NCBI RefSeq assembly: GCF_030758615.1
Contig: NZ_CP132381.1
Location: 1,240,001-1,304,000, forward strand
Source of the DNA: Gilliamella apis
GTDB taxonomy: Bacteria; Pseudomonadota; Gammaproteobacteria; Enterobacterales; Orbaceae
Reading direction: 5' to 3'
DNA: 64,000 nt
How positions within the stretch are numbered: the stretch's first letter is position 1; the number at the start of each line of letters is the position of its first letter. The notes under the pieces are model-generated. The model had not been told where the DNA came from. It saw only the letters and a list, made by a program, of their open reading frames with translations, and searched no databases. The position numbers and the translations under genes were made by a program. Positions 25,385-38,406 of the stretch are shown here, piece by piece.

Positions 25385-25924
25385 TTAAATCGCTGTGCCT
25401 TTTTTAGGGATGAAAAAATTTTGTATATCAACTTGTTCATGTTGCAAAAGCCAAATTTTTTTGTCAATTCCACCAGCATAACCAGTTAAGTTACCATTGG
25501 CTCCAATAACCCGATGGCAAGGAATAATAATTGATAAAGGATTGTGACCAACCGCTCCTCCAACGGCTTGACTGGACATATGCGGCTTATTACATTTCAA
25601 TGCCACTTGTTTTGCGATATAACCATAGGTAATGACTTCGCCGTAAGGAATTTGGGCTAATATATCCCATACCATATACCTAAATGCGCTACCTTGAGGA
25701 GCAAGTGATAATTGCTTTATAGATGGTTTTTTTTCAAGAAAATAGTCATCTAACCATTTTTTAGTTTGATTAAATATTGTCAAATTAGATTTTTCTTGTT
25801 TGGTCGCATTAACAATTTGACCAAAATATTTTTGCCCTTCAATCCAGGCGCCAACTAATTTATTGTGCTGGCTAGCTAAAGTTATCAATCCCATTGGTGA
25901 CGAATAATGACAAATATAAAACAT
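25385..25924 (-). CDS. ogt: Methylated-DNA--protein-cysteine methyltransferase
   Basis: This 179-residue enzyme removes methyl groups from O6-methylguanine (and O4-methylthymine) in DNA by transfer to its own cysteine, a one-use repair reaction. The acceptor motif is IIPCHRVIGANG near residues 143-154, followed by the typical LTGYAGG. The helix-turn-helix and arginine-finger region is FRYMVWDILAQIPYGEVITYG. Its length fits Ogt (171 in E. coli) and it lacks the Ada N-terminal domain. It stands alone and converges with the unknown gene at 24715. Confidence 0.95.
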   Translation of the reverse strand: MFYICHYSSPMGLITLASQHNKLVGAWIEGQKYFGQIVNATKQEKSNLTIFNQTKKWLDDYFLEKKPSIKQLSLAPQGSAFRYMVWDILAQIPYGEVITYGYIAKQVALKCNKPHMSSQAVGGAVGHNPLSIIIPCHRVIGANGNLTGYAGGIDKKIWLLQHEQVDIQNFFIPKKGTAI

Positions 25925-26281
25925 GAAAAATCCTGATATTACCGATTAAGCGATATTTTATTATAACCAGTTAATGTAATTTAAGTAGTAAAAATAGTTG
26001 TTTATTCTAGATTGTTCAATTCAGTAGTTATAAAAATTTTTTCTTTTTTTATATTATCTGCAATGAATAATTTAAAATAAAAAATTTATTAAAACTATTT
26101 TTAGTAATATATTGATTAATAATATATTATAAAGTGGTTGTAAATGATGAATTCGAGTAAACTAGCTTATTATTTTTATGTATTAATACCGCAAACAAAG
26201 TGATTAAGCATAGTCGAGTGAATAGAATATGATTCAACAATAATAAAAAAAGACTCACGTAAGTGAGTCTTTTTATAAAGA
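25925..26281. other. Spacer between ogt and the beta-glucoside region
   Basis: Very AT-rich. Apart from the terminator at 26245-26275 and the unresolved ogt promoter, I see nothing in it. Confidence 0.5.
26245..26275 (-). terminator. Terminator at the end of the porin-phosphatase unit
   Basis: A perfect eight-pair stem AGACTCAC / GTGAGTCT with loop GTAA, flanked by A-run and T-run, so it can work in both directions. It lies just past the stop of the minus-strand phosphatase gene. Confidence 0.92.
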
Positions 26282-27046
26282 TTATTTGCTAGCTTTGCCT
26301 TTTTCTACATAGCTCATATCACCTAAGGATTCAACGATAAATTTACCATCATCGGTATAACGGATTTTAGTTACGCTAGCGTTACCAAGTCCACTCGTGA
26401 TAGGTTTATCTAACATCTCTTCAACCATTGCCATAATAGCCATACCGTGAGAGACCACCAATACATTACCACCACCTTGTTCTTGAGCAGATTTAGCAAT
26501 AGCCTTTAATGAGGCTTGCATACGAGTTTTAACGGCATTGTAGTCTTCAGCTTGACCTGATTTCTCAACAGCTTTAATCGCATCCATCATTTTTTTAAGG
26601 GTAACTTTACCTTTAGCTAAATCAGCCATTAGGGCTTTGTCTGATTCATAACCTAGATGCTGCGCAGCTGGGTTCCACATGTTTGGATCAAGATCACCTT
26701 CAAAATCACCAAAGCAAGTTTCACGCAGACCTTCCATTTCATTAATGCTTAATTTAGTTTCACCTTTAGATTCAAGTACGATTCTTGCTGTTTGTCTGGC
26801 ACGACCAGAGTCACTTGAATATACCGAAATAAAATCAACATCTTTTAAACCTCGGCCAAGTTGCTCGGCAACTTCAATGCCTGGTTTAGTAAGAGGCGTG
26901 TCTGACCATCCTTGTGCACGATGCACGTTATTAAACATAGTTTTACCATGACGAGTAAAATAGATATTCACATCAGCAGCAACAGTTTGTGCTATTGATG
27001 CAGTAAGAATAGCGGTTAATCCAATAAGTTTAATAAGTTTTTTCAT
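26282..27046 (-). CDS. Exported histidine phosphatase (phosphoglycerate mutase-like)
   Basis: This 254-residue protein has a cleavable signal peptide (residues 1-23, cleavage near AAA-DVN), so it acts in the periplasm. The histidine phosphatase fold is shown by YFTRHGKTMFN (phospho-accepting His), SSDSGRARQTA, the LRETCFGDFEGD loop and the second catalytic His in VVSHGMAIMAM. Substrate is not predictable; family members act on sugar phosphates, phytate or nucleotides. It follows the OprD-type porin by 12 bases in the same direction and so falls under the same antitermination leader. It is a paralog of the lipoprotein at 28560, but here all catalytic residues are present. Confidence 0.88.
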   Translation of the reverse strand: MKKLIKLIGLTAILTASIAQTVAADVNIYFTRHGKTMFNNVHRAQGWSDTPLTKPGIEVAEQLGRGLKDVDFISVYSSDSGRARQTARIVLESKGETKLSINEMEGLRETCFGDFEGDLDPNMWNPAAQHLGYESDKALMADLAKGKVTLKKMMDAIKAVEKSGQAEDYNAVKTRMQASLKAIAKSAQEQGGGNVLVVSHGMAIMAMVEEMLDKPITSGLGNASVTKIRYTDDGKFIVESLGDMSYVEKGKASK

Positions 27047-27058
27047 AGTTTCGTCCTT

Positions 27059-28384
27059 TTATAACAAGTTAAATCGATAATCAATAACGGTTTCAGCTGA
27101 TAATGTTGGTGAACGTTGTGCATGGCCGTCTCTCAATTTAGGGGTAATGTCTTTGCTACTCATGGTTTTATAAGACCAACCATAACCAAATTTTGACAAA
27201 ATAGATAGATTTTTAAATGTTCCACTGGTTGGTTTCCAGATGTTAAACACGTTAATTTCACCATTTTTTAGGGTTTCATGTTTATAGTTAAATTCACCAT
27301 AGTTTAGATATAAACCAGTGGTATTATCTTTAAAGAAGTCATAACCTAATACGCTGGATAATACAACTTCGCCATCACGCATATAGTCCGCACCTGCAGC
27401 TGCCATACCATTATAACGGCCACGGTTATTTTTACCTATGTGACGACCATAATAACCGATAGCGCCTTTTCGATTGGCATCGGTATAAGCGATACCGAAT
27501 TTGGCACTCCAGTCTGCTTCTTTCCATTCAACATCGGCTGCATAATGCCACGCTGAATCATCAAAATCACGCACATTGGCTTTCATTTTGTCATGATTTT
27601 TAAGTGCAGTACTGCCATAGATTTGTGAACCAAAGGTCAGTTTTTCTATTGGTTTATATGAAAACTCAATTGCATGACGATTGATATAATCTTTGGCAAC
27701 ACCATAAGAGTAATCAAGTTTAATTACTTCATCTTTATAGGCGATTTCAGCAGTTTTGATATTATCAATTACGTGTTTTCTATCTAAACTATAAAAATGC
27801 ACTTTTTTAGCCGATTCACGAGGCAAAGTACTATCTATATAAGCTAACGATAATGCCAAATTAGAGTATTTAAGTGTGCCACTATACCCGAGATAACTGT
27901 TACGGGTTAAATGTTGCGATGAACTAATTACCCCCATGTCTTTTAAACTATGCCAACCTGCTTTACCATTAAAATTAATCTCTTTATTACCAAGTTTGAC
28001 TTTAGCATAACGTTGCGTAAATTTGTTAAAACCATGAGCATTGTGTTTATCCGCTTTTTTGCCATCGTTATAAAGTAAGTTACGAGTGGCAAAGTAATCA
28101 CTGGCTCCAAGTTTGATGACATTGTCATAAGTAACATCGAATCCCAAGATATCTAACCAATAACCTGATTTATAGTTAAATGTTAATGCTTGTCCCCACG
28201 CACTATGAACTTCTTTGGGTTGCGATGCATTTTCTTTTAAATACTTCCAATGATTACGTGTGGAAAATTCAAATTTGCTATCTTTGAAAAAACTGTTATC
28301 AGTATTCAGCGAATTTGATTCAGCCGCAATAGCTGAAAAACACATAATATTAAGTAGCGCAAGCGAAAGGTACTTTATTTTCAT
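27059..28384 (-). CDS. Outer-membrane porin, OprD/ChiP type
   Basis: The 441-residue protein has a signal peptide ending AIA-AES and the alternating hydrophobic/polar pattern of a beta-barrel. The N-terminal text (FFKDSKFEFSTRNHWKYLKEN, then WGQALTFNYKSGYWLDILGFDVTYD) matches the OprD family, which includes chitoporin and substrate-specific porins of pseudomonads. It ends in a beta-strand with terminal FNLL. The gene lies under its own antiterminator-dependent leader (28411-28489) of the kind used by BglG, so it probably admits beta-glucosides or oligosaccharides. In the E. coli bgl operon a LamB-like porin (BglH) plays this part; using an OprD-type barrel here is different. Substrate is inferred from regulation only. 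Confidence 0.85.
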   Translation of the reverse strand: MKIKYLSLALLNIMCFSAIAAESNSLNTDNSFFKDSKFEFSTRNHWKYLKENASQPKEVHSAWGQALTFNYKSGYWLDILGFDVTYDNVIKLGASDYFATRNLLYNDGKKADKHNAHGFNKFTQRYAKVKLGNKEINFNGKAGWHSLKDMGVISSSQHLTRNSYLGYSGTLKYSNLALSLAYIDSTLPRESAKKVHFYSLDRKHVIDNIKTAEIAYKDEVIKLDYSYGVAKDYINRHAIEFSYKPIEKLTFGSQIYGSTALKNHDKMKANVRDFDDSAWHYAADVEWKEADWSAKFGIAYTDANRKGAIGYYGRHIGKNNRGRYNGMAAAGADYMRDGEVVLSSVLGYDFFKDNTTGLYLNYGEFNYKHETLKNGEINVFNIWKPTSGTFKNLSILSKFGYGWSYKTMSSKDITPKLRDGHAQRSPTLSAETVIDYRFNLL

Positions 28385-28410
28385 TGTTATATCCTATCTT
28401 TATTTTTCCA

Positions 28411-28465
28411 AAAAAAAACCTAAATATCGCCCACAAACCTATCGGTTGAGCTGATATTTAGGTTT
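28411..28465 (-). terminator. Regulated terminator in the porin leader
   Basis: On the minus strand the stem AACCTAAATATC / GATATTTAGGTT is followed by a T-run. The first arm overlaps the end of the antiterminator site at 28459-28489, so only one structure can form at a time. Confidence 0.85.
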
Positions 28466-28489
28466 TGCCTGCCTAAGCAGTAACAATCC
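28459..28489 (-). promoter_or_regulatory. BglG-type antiterminator RNA site (RAT) of the porin
   Basis: Minus-strand GGATTGTTACTGC, then GGCAGGCAAAACC, matches the RAT consensus bound by BglG/LicT/SacY proteins. It overlaps the terminator stem at the AACCTAAA arm. It lies about 75-105 bases upstream of the porin ATG. The likely binder is the antiterminator encoded at 32914-33777. Confidence 0.9.
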
Positions 28490-28559
28490 TATTTTGCTAA
28501 TTTAATTACTAATTATCTAATTTTATTAAGATTATAGTTATTTGTTTGCCTCCAGTCGT

Positions 28560-29378
28560 TTATTTATTTAGTGATAAATTACCTTGATTGACATACTCCA
28601 TATTGCCAATTTCAACTACACTATATTTACCATTTTGATACACAATTTTAACCACGGTAGCATTTGACAATGGTTTATTTTTATTTGGGTTATCGGTTAA
28701 ATCAGAAATCATAGCTTGCATTGACATACCAGATGAAATAGCCAAAATATTTTTTTGATGTTTATCTTGGGCTGTTTTTACAATGCTATGCAGCGCATTT
28801 TGGGTTCGCTCTTTAACCTGGTCAAAGTTCTCCGCTTGCTGTTTAGGGTCACTCTTAGCGATGGCATCAGTTAGAGTTGCCACGGGAATTTGTCCTTGCA
28901 CATAACTTTTATAAAAGCTATCAACAGATTTAAAACCAAGAGATTTCATGGATGCAGATACCATCTTGGCATTGCTTCCACCTTCAAATCCGCCATAAAA
29001 GACTTCTCGTAAACCTTTTAATTCTTGGATCTGGTAATCTTTAACACCTTTTTGTTGTAACAAAACTTGCATTGTTTCACGTTGACGTCCAGCATCACTG
29101 GTGTAATAAGCATCAAATTGAATGTGTTGCTTTTTAAAACCTTCACCTAAATAACGTGCAACTTCAATACCTTTGTCAGTCAATGGTGAATCAGCCCAAC
29201 CTTGTACAAGATCATAGGTATTAAATAAAGTTTTACCGTGTCGAGCAAAATAAATATTTATGGCATCATCACTATTATTGTTTATTGCATTATTTGCTTG
29301 ATTGCTACAACCAGTAGCTAGCGTTGTTAATAACAGTGCACTAGTAACGAATACTGCTTTAATTGTTTTATTTTTCAT
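28560..29378 (-). CDS. Histidine-phosphatase-fold lipoprotein lacking the second catalytic histidine
   Basis: The 272-residue product begins at ATG 29378 because GAGG lies at the right distance; an ATG 12 bases upstream in frame is the alternative. A lipoprotein signal ends in LATGC (Cys near 24). The phosphatase fold is clear: YFARHGKTLFNTYDLVQGW with the first catalytic His, SDAGRQRETM, and LREVFYGGFEGG. At the place of the second catalytic His (SHG in its paralog at 26282) it has SSG (AISSGMSMQAM). It may have lost or changed activity. It follows the GH1 gene by about 80 bases on the same strand and lies just before the porin leader, so it is the last gene of the upstream transcript. Role in beta-glucoside use is inferred from place only. 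Confidence 0.85.
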   Translation of the reverse strand: MKNKTIKAVFVTSALLLTTLATGCSNQANNAINNNSDDAINIYFARHGKTLFNTYDLVQGWADSPLTDKGIEVARYLGEGFKKQHIQFDAYYTSDAGRQRETMQVLLQQKGVKDYQIQELKGLREVFYGGFEGGSNAKMVSASMKSLGFKSVDSFYKSYVQGQIPVATLTDAIAKSDPKQQAENFDQVKERTQNALHSIVKTAQDKHQKNILAISSGMSMQAMISDLTDNPNKNKPLSNATVVKIVYQNGKYSVVEIGNMEYVNQGNLSLNK

Positions 29379-29458
29379 CTTTAGCCTCATATGGCATTGT
29401 CATTAGTATGATGAGTGAAATTATCGGTAGGGCAAATGAAGACCTACCGGAATCATCA

Positions 29459-32758
<3,300 letters not shown>

Positions 32759-32776
32759 TTATCCTTATTTAAGCGC

Positions 32777-32818
32777 AAAAAAAAACCTAAACTCCCATTC
32801 CATTGGGAGTTTAGGTTT
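32777..32818 (-). terminator. Regulated terminator in the bglF leader
   Basis: On the minus strand a 14-pair stem (arms AACCTAAACTCCCA and TGGGAGTTTAGGTT) precedes a long T-run. Its first arm overlaps the antiterminator site. Confidence 0.93.
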
Positions 32819-32855
32819 TGCTTGCATCAAAAAATAGTTGATGCAATAACAATCC
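32812..32855 (-). promoter_or_regulatory. BglG-type antiterminator RNA site (RAT) of bglF
   Basis: Minus-strand GGATTGTTATTGCAT at the 5' side and GCAAGCAAAACC at the 3' side match the RAT consensus, with a longer apical hairpin (TGCATCA / TGATGCA) than usual. It is mutually exclusive with the following terminator. Confidence 0.88.
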
Positions 32856-32913
32856 AAAATTTCAGTGTTAATTAAATTAACATAAATTTAATAATATTGT
32901 TGCTAATAGTTAA

Positions 32914-33777
32914 TTATTTTGTGATTTCGATCACACTATTATTTTTTAGCTCGGCTCTTAGTCGTTCAATATGAATAGTCAAATACAAACTTTCATCATC
33001 AGATAATGGATGCTGATATTGTTGAATTAAATGTAAGTCTATCTGTTTAGTACACAAATAGGCTTGTTCATATTTTTGCCGAATAATTTCATATAATGAT
33101 GTGTCTTGTTGAGCTTGTTTACCTTGACTCAAGATACGATGCGCAAAAAACTTTAAGTGCGTGACGAATCGTTGATAGGATAGGCTATTTTCATCATATT
33201 CAAATTTAAAATGGTATTTAACAATATTCAAAATTTCACGCATGATCTTCGTCATATTAACAATATTCGGCATGGTATCATTTAGTTGTGCATTGACTAT
33301 ATGGAAGGTAATAAAACCAGCTTCGTCTTCGTGCAGTTCTACACCTAAGCGCTGTTTAATCACCGATAAAGCATGCAAACCAATTTGATATTCATTTGGA
33401 TAGAATTTTTTTATTTCCCAAATGAAGTTATTCGGAATATCAAATCCCTGCTTATGTCTTTCAATAGCAAAATAGATATGATCGGTTAATGAAATATAGA
33501 TACTATCTTGTAATTTGCCACCTAACTGTTTTTTTGCATAATTGATTATAATATCTGAAGTTGTATGAATTTCGATAGGTATTTCCGAAAGCAACTCAGC
33601 AAACTTTGGCAGTATTTCTTGATTATTCAATGAAAACTGCTTTTCAATAAGTTTGGGGTCAATTTCATCTCCTTCCTTTTTTTTGAATCCTACCCCACGT
33701 CCAGTAACAATTAATTCATTTCCCTTTGCATCTAACGTTACGACAACATTATTATTTAATATTTTATGAACTTTCAT
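32914..33777 (-). CDS. BglG/LicT-family transcription antiterminator
   Basis: This 287-residue protein has an N-terminal RNA-binding CAT domain (1-55, MKVHKILNNNVVVTLDAKGN and GRGVGFKKKEGD) and two PTS regulation domains (about 65-170 and 172-280) with conserved histidines, for example in GLHALSVIKQRL and YLTIHIERL. Family members bind RAT sites in nascent RNA and block terminators when inducer sugar is present, under control of PTS phosphorylation. The two RAT/terminator leaders downstream (28411-28489 and 32777-32855) are the obvious targets. No RAT site is seen before this gene itself, unlike E. coli bglG, so it may be made constitutively. Confidence 0.95.
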   Translation of the reverse strand: MKVHKILNNNVVVTLDAKGNELIVTGRGVGFKKKEGDEIDPKLIEKQFSLNNQEILPKFAELLSEIPIEIHTTSDIIINYAKKQLGGKLQDSIYISLTDHIYFAIERHKQGFDIPNNFIWEIKKFYPNEYQIGLHALSVIKQRLGVELHEDEAGFITFHIVNAQLNDTMPNIVNMTKIMREILNIVKYHFKFEYDENSLSYQRFVTHLKFFAHRILSQGKQAQQDTSLYEIIRQKYEQAYLCTKQIDLHLIQQYQHPLSDDESLYLTIHIERLRAELKNNSVIEITK

Positions 33778-33911
33778 CTGTTACAGTCTAAATTAAAGGT
33801 TAGGTTATTATGTCTAGCTTAACAAAAATAGAAAGTGATAAAATGAAAAAGTGTGATAAGTATCAAAATTTGGCTTAAAAATTGTTGATTTTTTGCGGTA
33901 AAAAATAGCAA

Positions 33912-33942
33912 TAAACCCGACAGGTAAGCCTTGTCGGGTTGA
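33912..33942 (-). terminator. Terminator of htpG
   Basis: A nine-pair stem AACCCGACA / TGTCGGGTT extended by GG/CC around a short loop lies about 20 bases past the htpG stop. Confidence 0.85.
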
Positions 33943-33963
33943 ATATTAGAAATATAAAATTAA

Positions 33964-35838
33964 CTATTGAACAAGTAATTTATTCATAGTCTGAATAAAT
34001 TTACTTGGATCACTCAATGATCCTTTTTCAGCAAGAAGCGCTTGATCTAACAATAACTCAACCCAATCACTAAATGTTGTTTCATCTTGAGTATTAGCGA
34101 TGCGTTTAACTAATTGATGATCAGGATTAATCTCAAATGTGTATTTGATCTCTGGTGCTTTTTGTCCTGCTGCAGCAAATAATTTAGCCATTTGGGTAGA
34201 CATTTCGTCAGCAGCTGTTGTTACAATTGCTGGTGTATCAGTTAAACGATGGGTTAATTTAACCTCTTTAACTTTGTCTGCTAAAACTTTTTTCACTCGT
34301 TCAATAAATGGCTCAAGTTCTTTTTCAACTTGTTTTTGTTCATCGCTATTTTGATCGGCTAACTTTTCGATTGATTCGTCAGATTTACTGATAGATTGGA
34401 ACTGTTTACCAGCAAATTCAGTTAAATTGCTCATCATCCATTCGTCAATACGATCAGAAAGTAATAATACCTCGATACCTTTTTTACGGAATAATTCAAG
34501 GTGAGGACTATTTTTGGCTGCGCCATAACTATCGGCAGTAATAAAGTAGATCTTCTCTTGACCTTCTTGCATACGGCTGATGTAATCATCTAATGATACG
34601 CTCTGTACTTCGCTATCACTGTTAGTAGTAGTAAAGCGTAATAACTTAGCAATAGACTCACGATTGCTAAAATCTTCACCAGTCCCTTCTTTTAAAACGA
34701 GACCAAATTCACTCCAGAATTGTTGATATTGTTCTTTGTCATCTTTAGCAAGTTTATCAAGCATTTGTAAAACACGTTTAGTACATGCATTGCGTAAATT
34801 CTGGGTTACTTTGTTATCTTGCAGGATTTCGCGGGAAACATTTAATGGTAAATCATTAGAATCAATTAAACCTTTTACAAAGCGTAAGTAGTTTGGCATA
34901 AATTGTTCTGCATCATCCATAATAAAAACACGTTGCACATACAATTTTAAACCGTGTTTATTGTCACGATTCCACATATCCCATGGCGCTTTAGATGGAA
35001 TATAGAGCAAGCTAGTATATTCTTGTTTACCTTCGACACGGTTGTGGCTCCAGCTTAGCGGATCGGCAAAATCGTGGGAAATATGTTTATAGAACTCTTT
35101 ATATTCTTCATCTGTTACTTCTGATTTGCTACGCGTCCAAAGTGCTTGGGCTTTATTCACTTTTTCCCATTTAACTTCTTTGCTTTCTTCATCAGTAGTT
35201 TGTACTTCAACTGGTAATGAGATGTGATCTGAATATTTGCTAATAATTGAACGTAAGCGCCAATCATCTAAAAACTCTTTTTCATCATCTTTCAAATGTA
35301 AGACGATTTCTGTACCACGTGTTTCTTTGTTAGTATCAGAAATGGTGTATTCACCTTCACCAGCAGATTGCCACATCACTGCTTCATCTGCTTTGGCTGT
35401 TGCCGCACGAGTTGTCACGGTAACATTATCAGCAACAATAAATGCTGAGTAAAAACCGACACCAAATTGGCCAATAAGTTGGCTATCTTTAGCTTGATCA
35501 CTACCAATTGATTCTAAAAATGCTTTGGTGCCTGATTTCGCAATTGTTCCTAAATTCTCAATGACTTCATCACGAGTCATACCAATACCATTGTCGGAAA
35601 TGGTTAAGGTGCCAGCTTCCTTGTTGGTTGAAATACGAACCCCAAGCTCGGCATCACCAGCGTATAAATCAGGATTTTCAAGTGCTTTAAAACGAAGCTT
35701 ATCAGCTGCATCTGAAGCATTTGAAATTAATTCTCTTAAAAATATTTCTTTATTAGAATATAAAGAGTGAATCATTAAATGAAGAATTTGTTTAACTTCG
35801 GATTGAAATCCACGTGTTTCAGTTCCTTGCTTACTCAT
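33964..35838 (-). CDS. htpG: Molecular chaperone HtpG (Hsp90)
   Basis: Bacterial Hsp90, a dimeric ATP-driven chaperone in the cytoplasm. The 624 residues equal the family length (E. coli 624). The N-terminal GHKL ATPase domain has [29 protein letters not shown] and [11 protein letters not shown]. The middle domain begins near 230 with the client-binding and catalytic-loop region ([11 protein letters not shown]); the C-terminal dimer domain ends KLLVQ. It is flanked by its own terminator and stands as a single gene. A heat-shock promoter was not resolved in the 270 bases upstream. Confidence 0.99.
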   Translation of the reverse strand: MSKQGTETRGFQSEVKQILHLMIHSLYSNKEIFLRELISNASDAADKLRFKALENPDLYAGDAELGVRISTNKEAGTLTISDNGIGMTRDEVIENLGTIAKSGTKAFLESIGSDQAKDSQLIGQFGVGFYSAFIVADNVTVTTRAATAKADEAVMWQSAGEGEYTISDTNKETRGTEIVLHLKDDEKEFLDDWRLRSIISKYSDHISLPVEVQTTDEESKEVKWEKVNKAQALWTRSKSEVTDEEYKEFYKHISHDFADPLSWSHNRVEGKQEYTSLLYIPSKAPWDMWNRDNKHGLKLYVQRVFIMDDAEQFMPNYLRFVKGLIDSNDLPLNVSREILQDNKVTQNLRNACTKRVLQMLDKLAKDDKEQYQQFWSEFGLVLKEGTGEDFSNRESIAKLLRFTTTNSDSEVQSVSLDDYISRMQEGQEKIYFITADSYGAAKNSPHLELFRKKGIEVLLLSDRIDEWMMSNLTEFAGKQFQSISKSDESIEKLADQNSDEQKQVEKELEPFIERVKKVLADKVKEVKLTHRLTDTPAIVTTAADEMSTQMAKLFAAAGQKAPEIKYTFEINPDHQLVKRIANTQDETTFSDWVELLLDQALLAEKGSLSDPSKFIQTMNKLLVQ

Positions 35839-36063
35839 TGACTAATACCTCAGCTATATTTGCAAATTCAATTAATATTAACCACAAAATGTTCATCTTA
35901 CTAGTGCGATGAATAAGATGTTATCTCGTTAATATTAATTGATTAACATTGACATAATGATTTGATTAATTGTTGTATCGTTATATGGGAATAAAAAAGA
36001 CAATTTCAAGAGAGAGTATTAAGATAACTAATTAATTGCTGATTTTTTTGTTATTTGGGCAAT

Positions 36064-36095
36064 AAAAAAGCCCTGATATTAATCAAGGCTTTTAA
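36064..36095 (-). terminator. Terminator of the sodium-dependent transporter
   Basis: The stem AAAAGCC-TGAT / ATCA-GGCTTTT, with one mismatch, lies about 20 bases past the minus-strand stop. Confidence 0.8.
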
Positions 36096-36112
36096 ATTTA
36101 CTAACCAGTTAG

Positions 36113-37486
36113 TTATCGAGTTTCTGGTAAGAATCCACAAACTAAAATAACTACTACGGCCACAGGAATGATGACGCGAGTCAAGATTGACCATACACCA
36201 AACCAGAAATTGCCTAAGTTCAATTCTTTACGAATGATTTTTTGGTTCATCATCCAAGCACCGAAGATTACAGTTCCTAAGCCAGTCACAGGTAACATAA
36301 TCTTACTCGTTAGATAGTCGAGTAAATCGAAAATATTTTTACCAAATAACGTGACATCTGACCATTCATTAAAGGATAAAATACAAGCAATACCTAATGC
36401 CCAAATTAATACACTACTAACCACTGTCGCAGTTTTACGACCCATAGGCGTTTTCTCTTCTAAAAGCTCTACAGTTGGTTCAAGTAATGAAATTGATGAA
36501 GTTAAGGCAGCAAAAGTTAGGAAGATAAAGAATAAACAACCTAAAATTGAGCCAGCAGCCATATTACCAAAGGCAATTGGTAAGGTAACAAAAATAAGAC
36601 CTGGACCCGCTCCAGCTTCTAAACCATTAGCAAATACTAACGGAAAGATTGCCATACCAGATAGCATGGCCACAATAACGTCTAAAATAACCACGGTGCG
36701 GGCAGTAGATAGTAAATTCACATCTTTACCAAGATATGAACCATAAGCCATCATAATCCCCATACCTAATGATAAGCTGAAGAACGCATGGCCTAAAGCA
36801 GCTAAAATAGCGGTACCACTCAATGCTGACCAATTAGGGGTGAATAAAAAGTTAAACGCTACGCCAAATGATGGGCCACTAACAATAGCTGCATAACCAA
36901 CTAGAATTAAAAGCAGTAGCCCTAAACCAGGCATCATCACTTTACAAGCACGCTCTAAACCACCACCAACGCCCATAGCCACAATAATAGTATTCGCAGC
37001 CATAAACACGGTATGCCAAGTTAAAAGGCTACCGACATCGCTAAGGAAACCGCTAAAAATTTGCCCAGTAGCAGCACCATCAACACCATTGAAGGTGCCA
37101 TTGATAGCTAAAAAGATGTAATCAGTCGCCCAGCCACCAATTACACTATAAAAAGAAAGAATTAAAAACGAGCCAAGTACTCCAATAATACCAACCCAGC
37201 GCCATAATTTTGAGCGTCCTTCTGATGCGGCAACATCTTCCATGGTATGGATTGGGTTTTTTTGTCCGCGACGGCCGATTAACCATTCTAAAACTAAAAT
37301 TGGCAAGCCAATGACAAACATAAATAGTAAATAGGTCAGAACAAATGCTGAACCACCCATTTCACCAGCCATATATGGAAATTTCCATATATTACCTAAA
37401 CCCACAGCAGAACCGGCAGCTGCGAGCATAAATCCCATGCGAGAGCTCCACTGTGAATGACTTTTCTTCATAGTACCTGTACTCAT
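36113..37486 (-). CDS. Sodium-dependent transporter, NSS (SNF) family
   Basis: This 457-residue inner-membrane protein belongs to the neurotransmitter:sodium symporter family (LeuT/Tyt1 fold), which couples Na+ to uptake of amino acids. The signature of helix 1 is GSAVGLGNIWKFPYMAGEMGG, with the unwound substrate/sodium site. About eleven or twelve hydrophobic segments follow. Substrate cannot be told from sequence; bacterial members take up tyrosine, tryptophan, leucine and others. It is a single gene divergent from ubiG, with the small CRISPR array between them. Confidence 0.92.
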   Translation of the reverse strand: MSTGTMKKSHSQWSSRMGFMLAAAGSAVGLGNIWKFPYMAGEMGGSAFVLTYLLFMFVIGLPILVLEWLIGRRGQKNPIHTMEDVAASEGRSKLWRWVGIIGVLGSFLILSFYSVIGGWATDYIFLAINGTFNGVDGAATGQIFSGFLSDVGSLLTWHTVFMAANTIIVAMGVGGGLERACKVMMPGLGLLLLILVGYAAIVSGPSFGVAFNFLFTPNWSALSGTAILAALGHAFFSLSLGMGIMMAYGSYLGKDVNLLSTARTVVILDVIVAMLSGMAIFPLVFANGLEAGAGPGLIFVTLPIAFGNMAAGSILGCLFFIFLTFAALTSSISLLEPTVELLEEKTPMGRKTATVVSSVLIWALGIACILSFNEWSDVTLFGKNIFDLLDYLTSKIMLPVTGLGTVIFGAWMMNQKIIRKELNLGNFWFGVWSILTRVIIPVAVVVILVCGFLPETR

Positions 37487-38406
37487 GAATCTATTTTCCC
37501 TAGAGTTTTGATTAAATATTTAATTTTAGTTTTAGCAAAAGCCTAACTATTTTTTTATTAGATAAATAAAATGCTAAATCATGCCATGAAATAAATTTAT
37601 AAACAAGAAAACATTATCATTTATAACGATAACCAATAAAAAATTAAATCGTTAACCTTAAGTTTAATCGTGTTTTGAAGTGGTCAGAGTAAAAAACGAG
37701 CAATAAAAAGTTGAGGAGTGACGTTTTTGGCGATTACATTTAGACTATTGCAACCTTTTTTTTACTTAAAATAAAATAATTTAAAAATCAATATGTTGAA
37801 AAATGGCTCTAAAAAAGGGTTTTTATTAGTAAAAATAGACTTTGCCTTTTTGCCAACAACATTTATAGTATATCTGGCTCTAGTTCACTGCCGTGTAGGT
37901 AGTTTAGAAATCAATGTTTTTAGCCAGTTGTTGCCCATCCTGGTTCACTGCCGTGTAGGTAGTTTAGAAAAGCTTTGAAAGTTGCAATAAAGAAATCAAT
38001 AAGTTCACTGCCGTGTAGGTAGATTTAAATTTTAAGTCATTACATTATGTTGACGAAAGAGATTGAAGGTCATGTCAAATATGCTTTTTTGACAAGGCTA
38101 TTTATGTTCTAAAACAAATAATTGATAATCTATAAATAATTAACGTGAAAAAAACTAGTCGCGTAATGACCAGCTAGTTTCGCTGTCGATGGCAAAAACT
38201 AGTGGCTGTGTGTACCCCCTTATTCGAAAAAATCCTTTGTACTAAAATCCCCTCAGAAATTATTTAAACCTCTAAACGTTAGTGAGCTAAAACAATTCAA
38301 TATGACAAAAAGTTGAGAAAAAGGGAGCATGAAATCTTTGATATTGCTAATCATCAGCCCATCGCATATATTACATAAAATATTTACTTCTCTAAAAAGA
38401 ATAGCC
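37487..38406. other. Spacer holding CRISPR array 1 and its leader
   Basis: AT-rich. 37690-37882 aligns with the leader of array 2 (45420-45594), including AGTTGAGGA, a T-run followed by ACTTAAAATAAAAT and AAAAAAGGGTTTTTA. The array is at 37883-38030. The remaining 38031-38406 shows no gene; an in-frame ATG at 38329 would extend ubiG but is unlikely to be its start. Confidence 0.7.
37883..38030 (+). CRISPR. CRISPR array 1, type I-F-like, 3 repeats and 2 spacers
   Basis: Repeats of 28 bases at 37883, 37943 and 38003 with two 32-base spacers. The repeat starts GTTCAC, has the hairpin CTGCC-GTGTA-GGTAG (one G-U pair) and ends TTTAGAAA, like the Cas6f (Csy4) repeats of type I-F. The last repeat is degenerate at its 3' end, so the leader is on the left. 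No cas gene lies nearby. Confidence 0.95.

Noticed and set aside
38329..38406. Upstream ATG giving a 26-residue extension of UbiG
   Set aside because: The extension has no family support, and the ribosome site is too close to that ATG.
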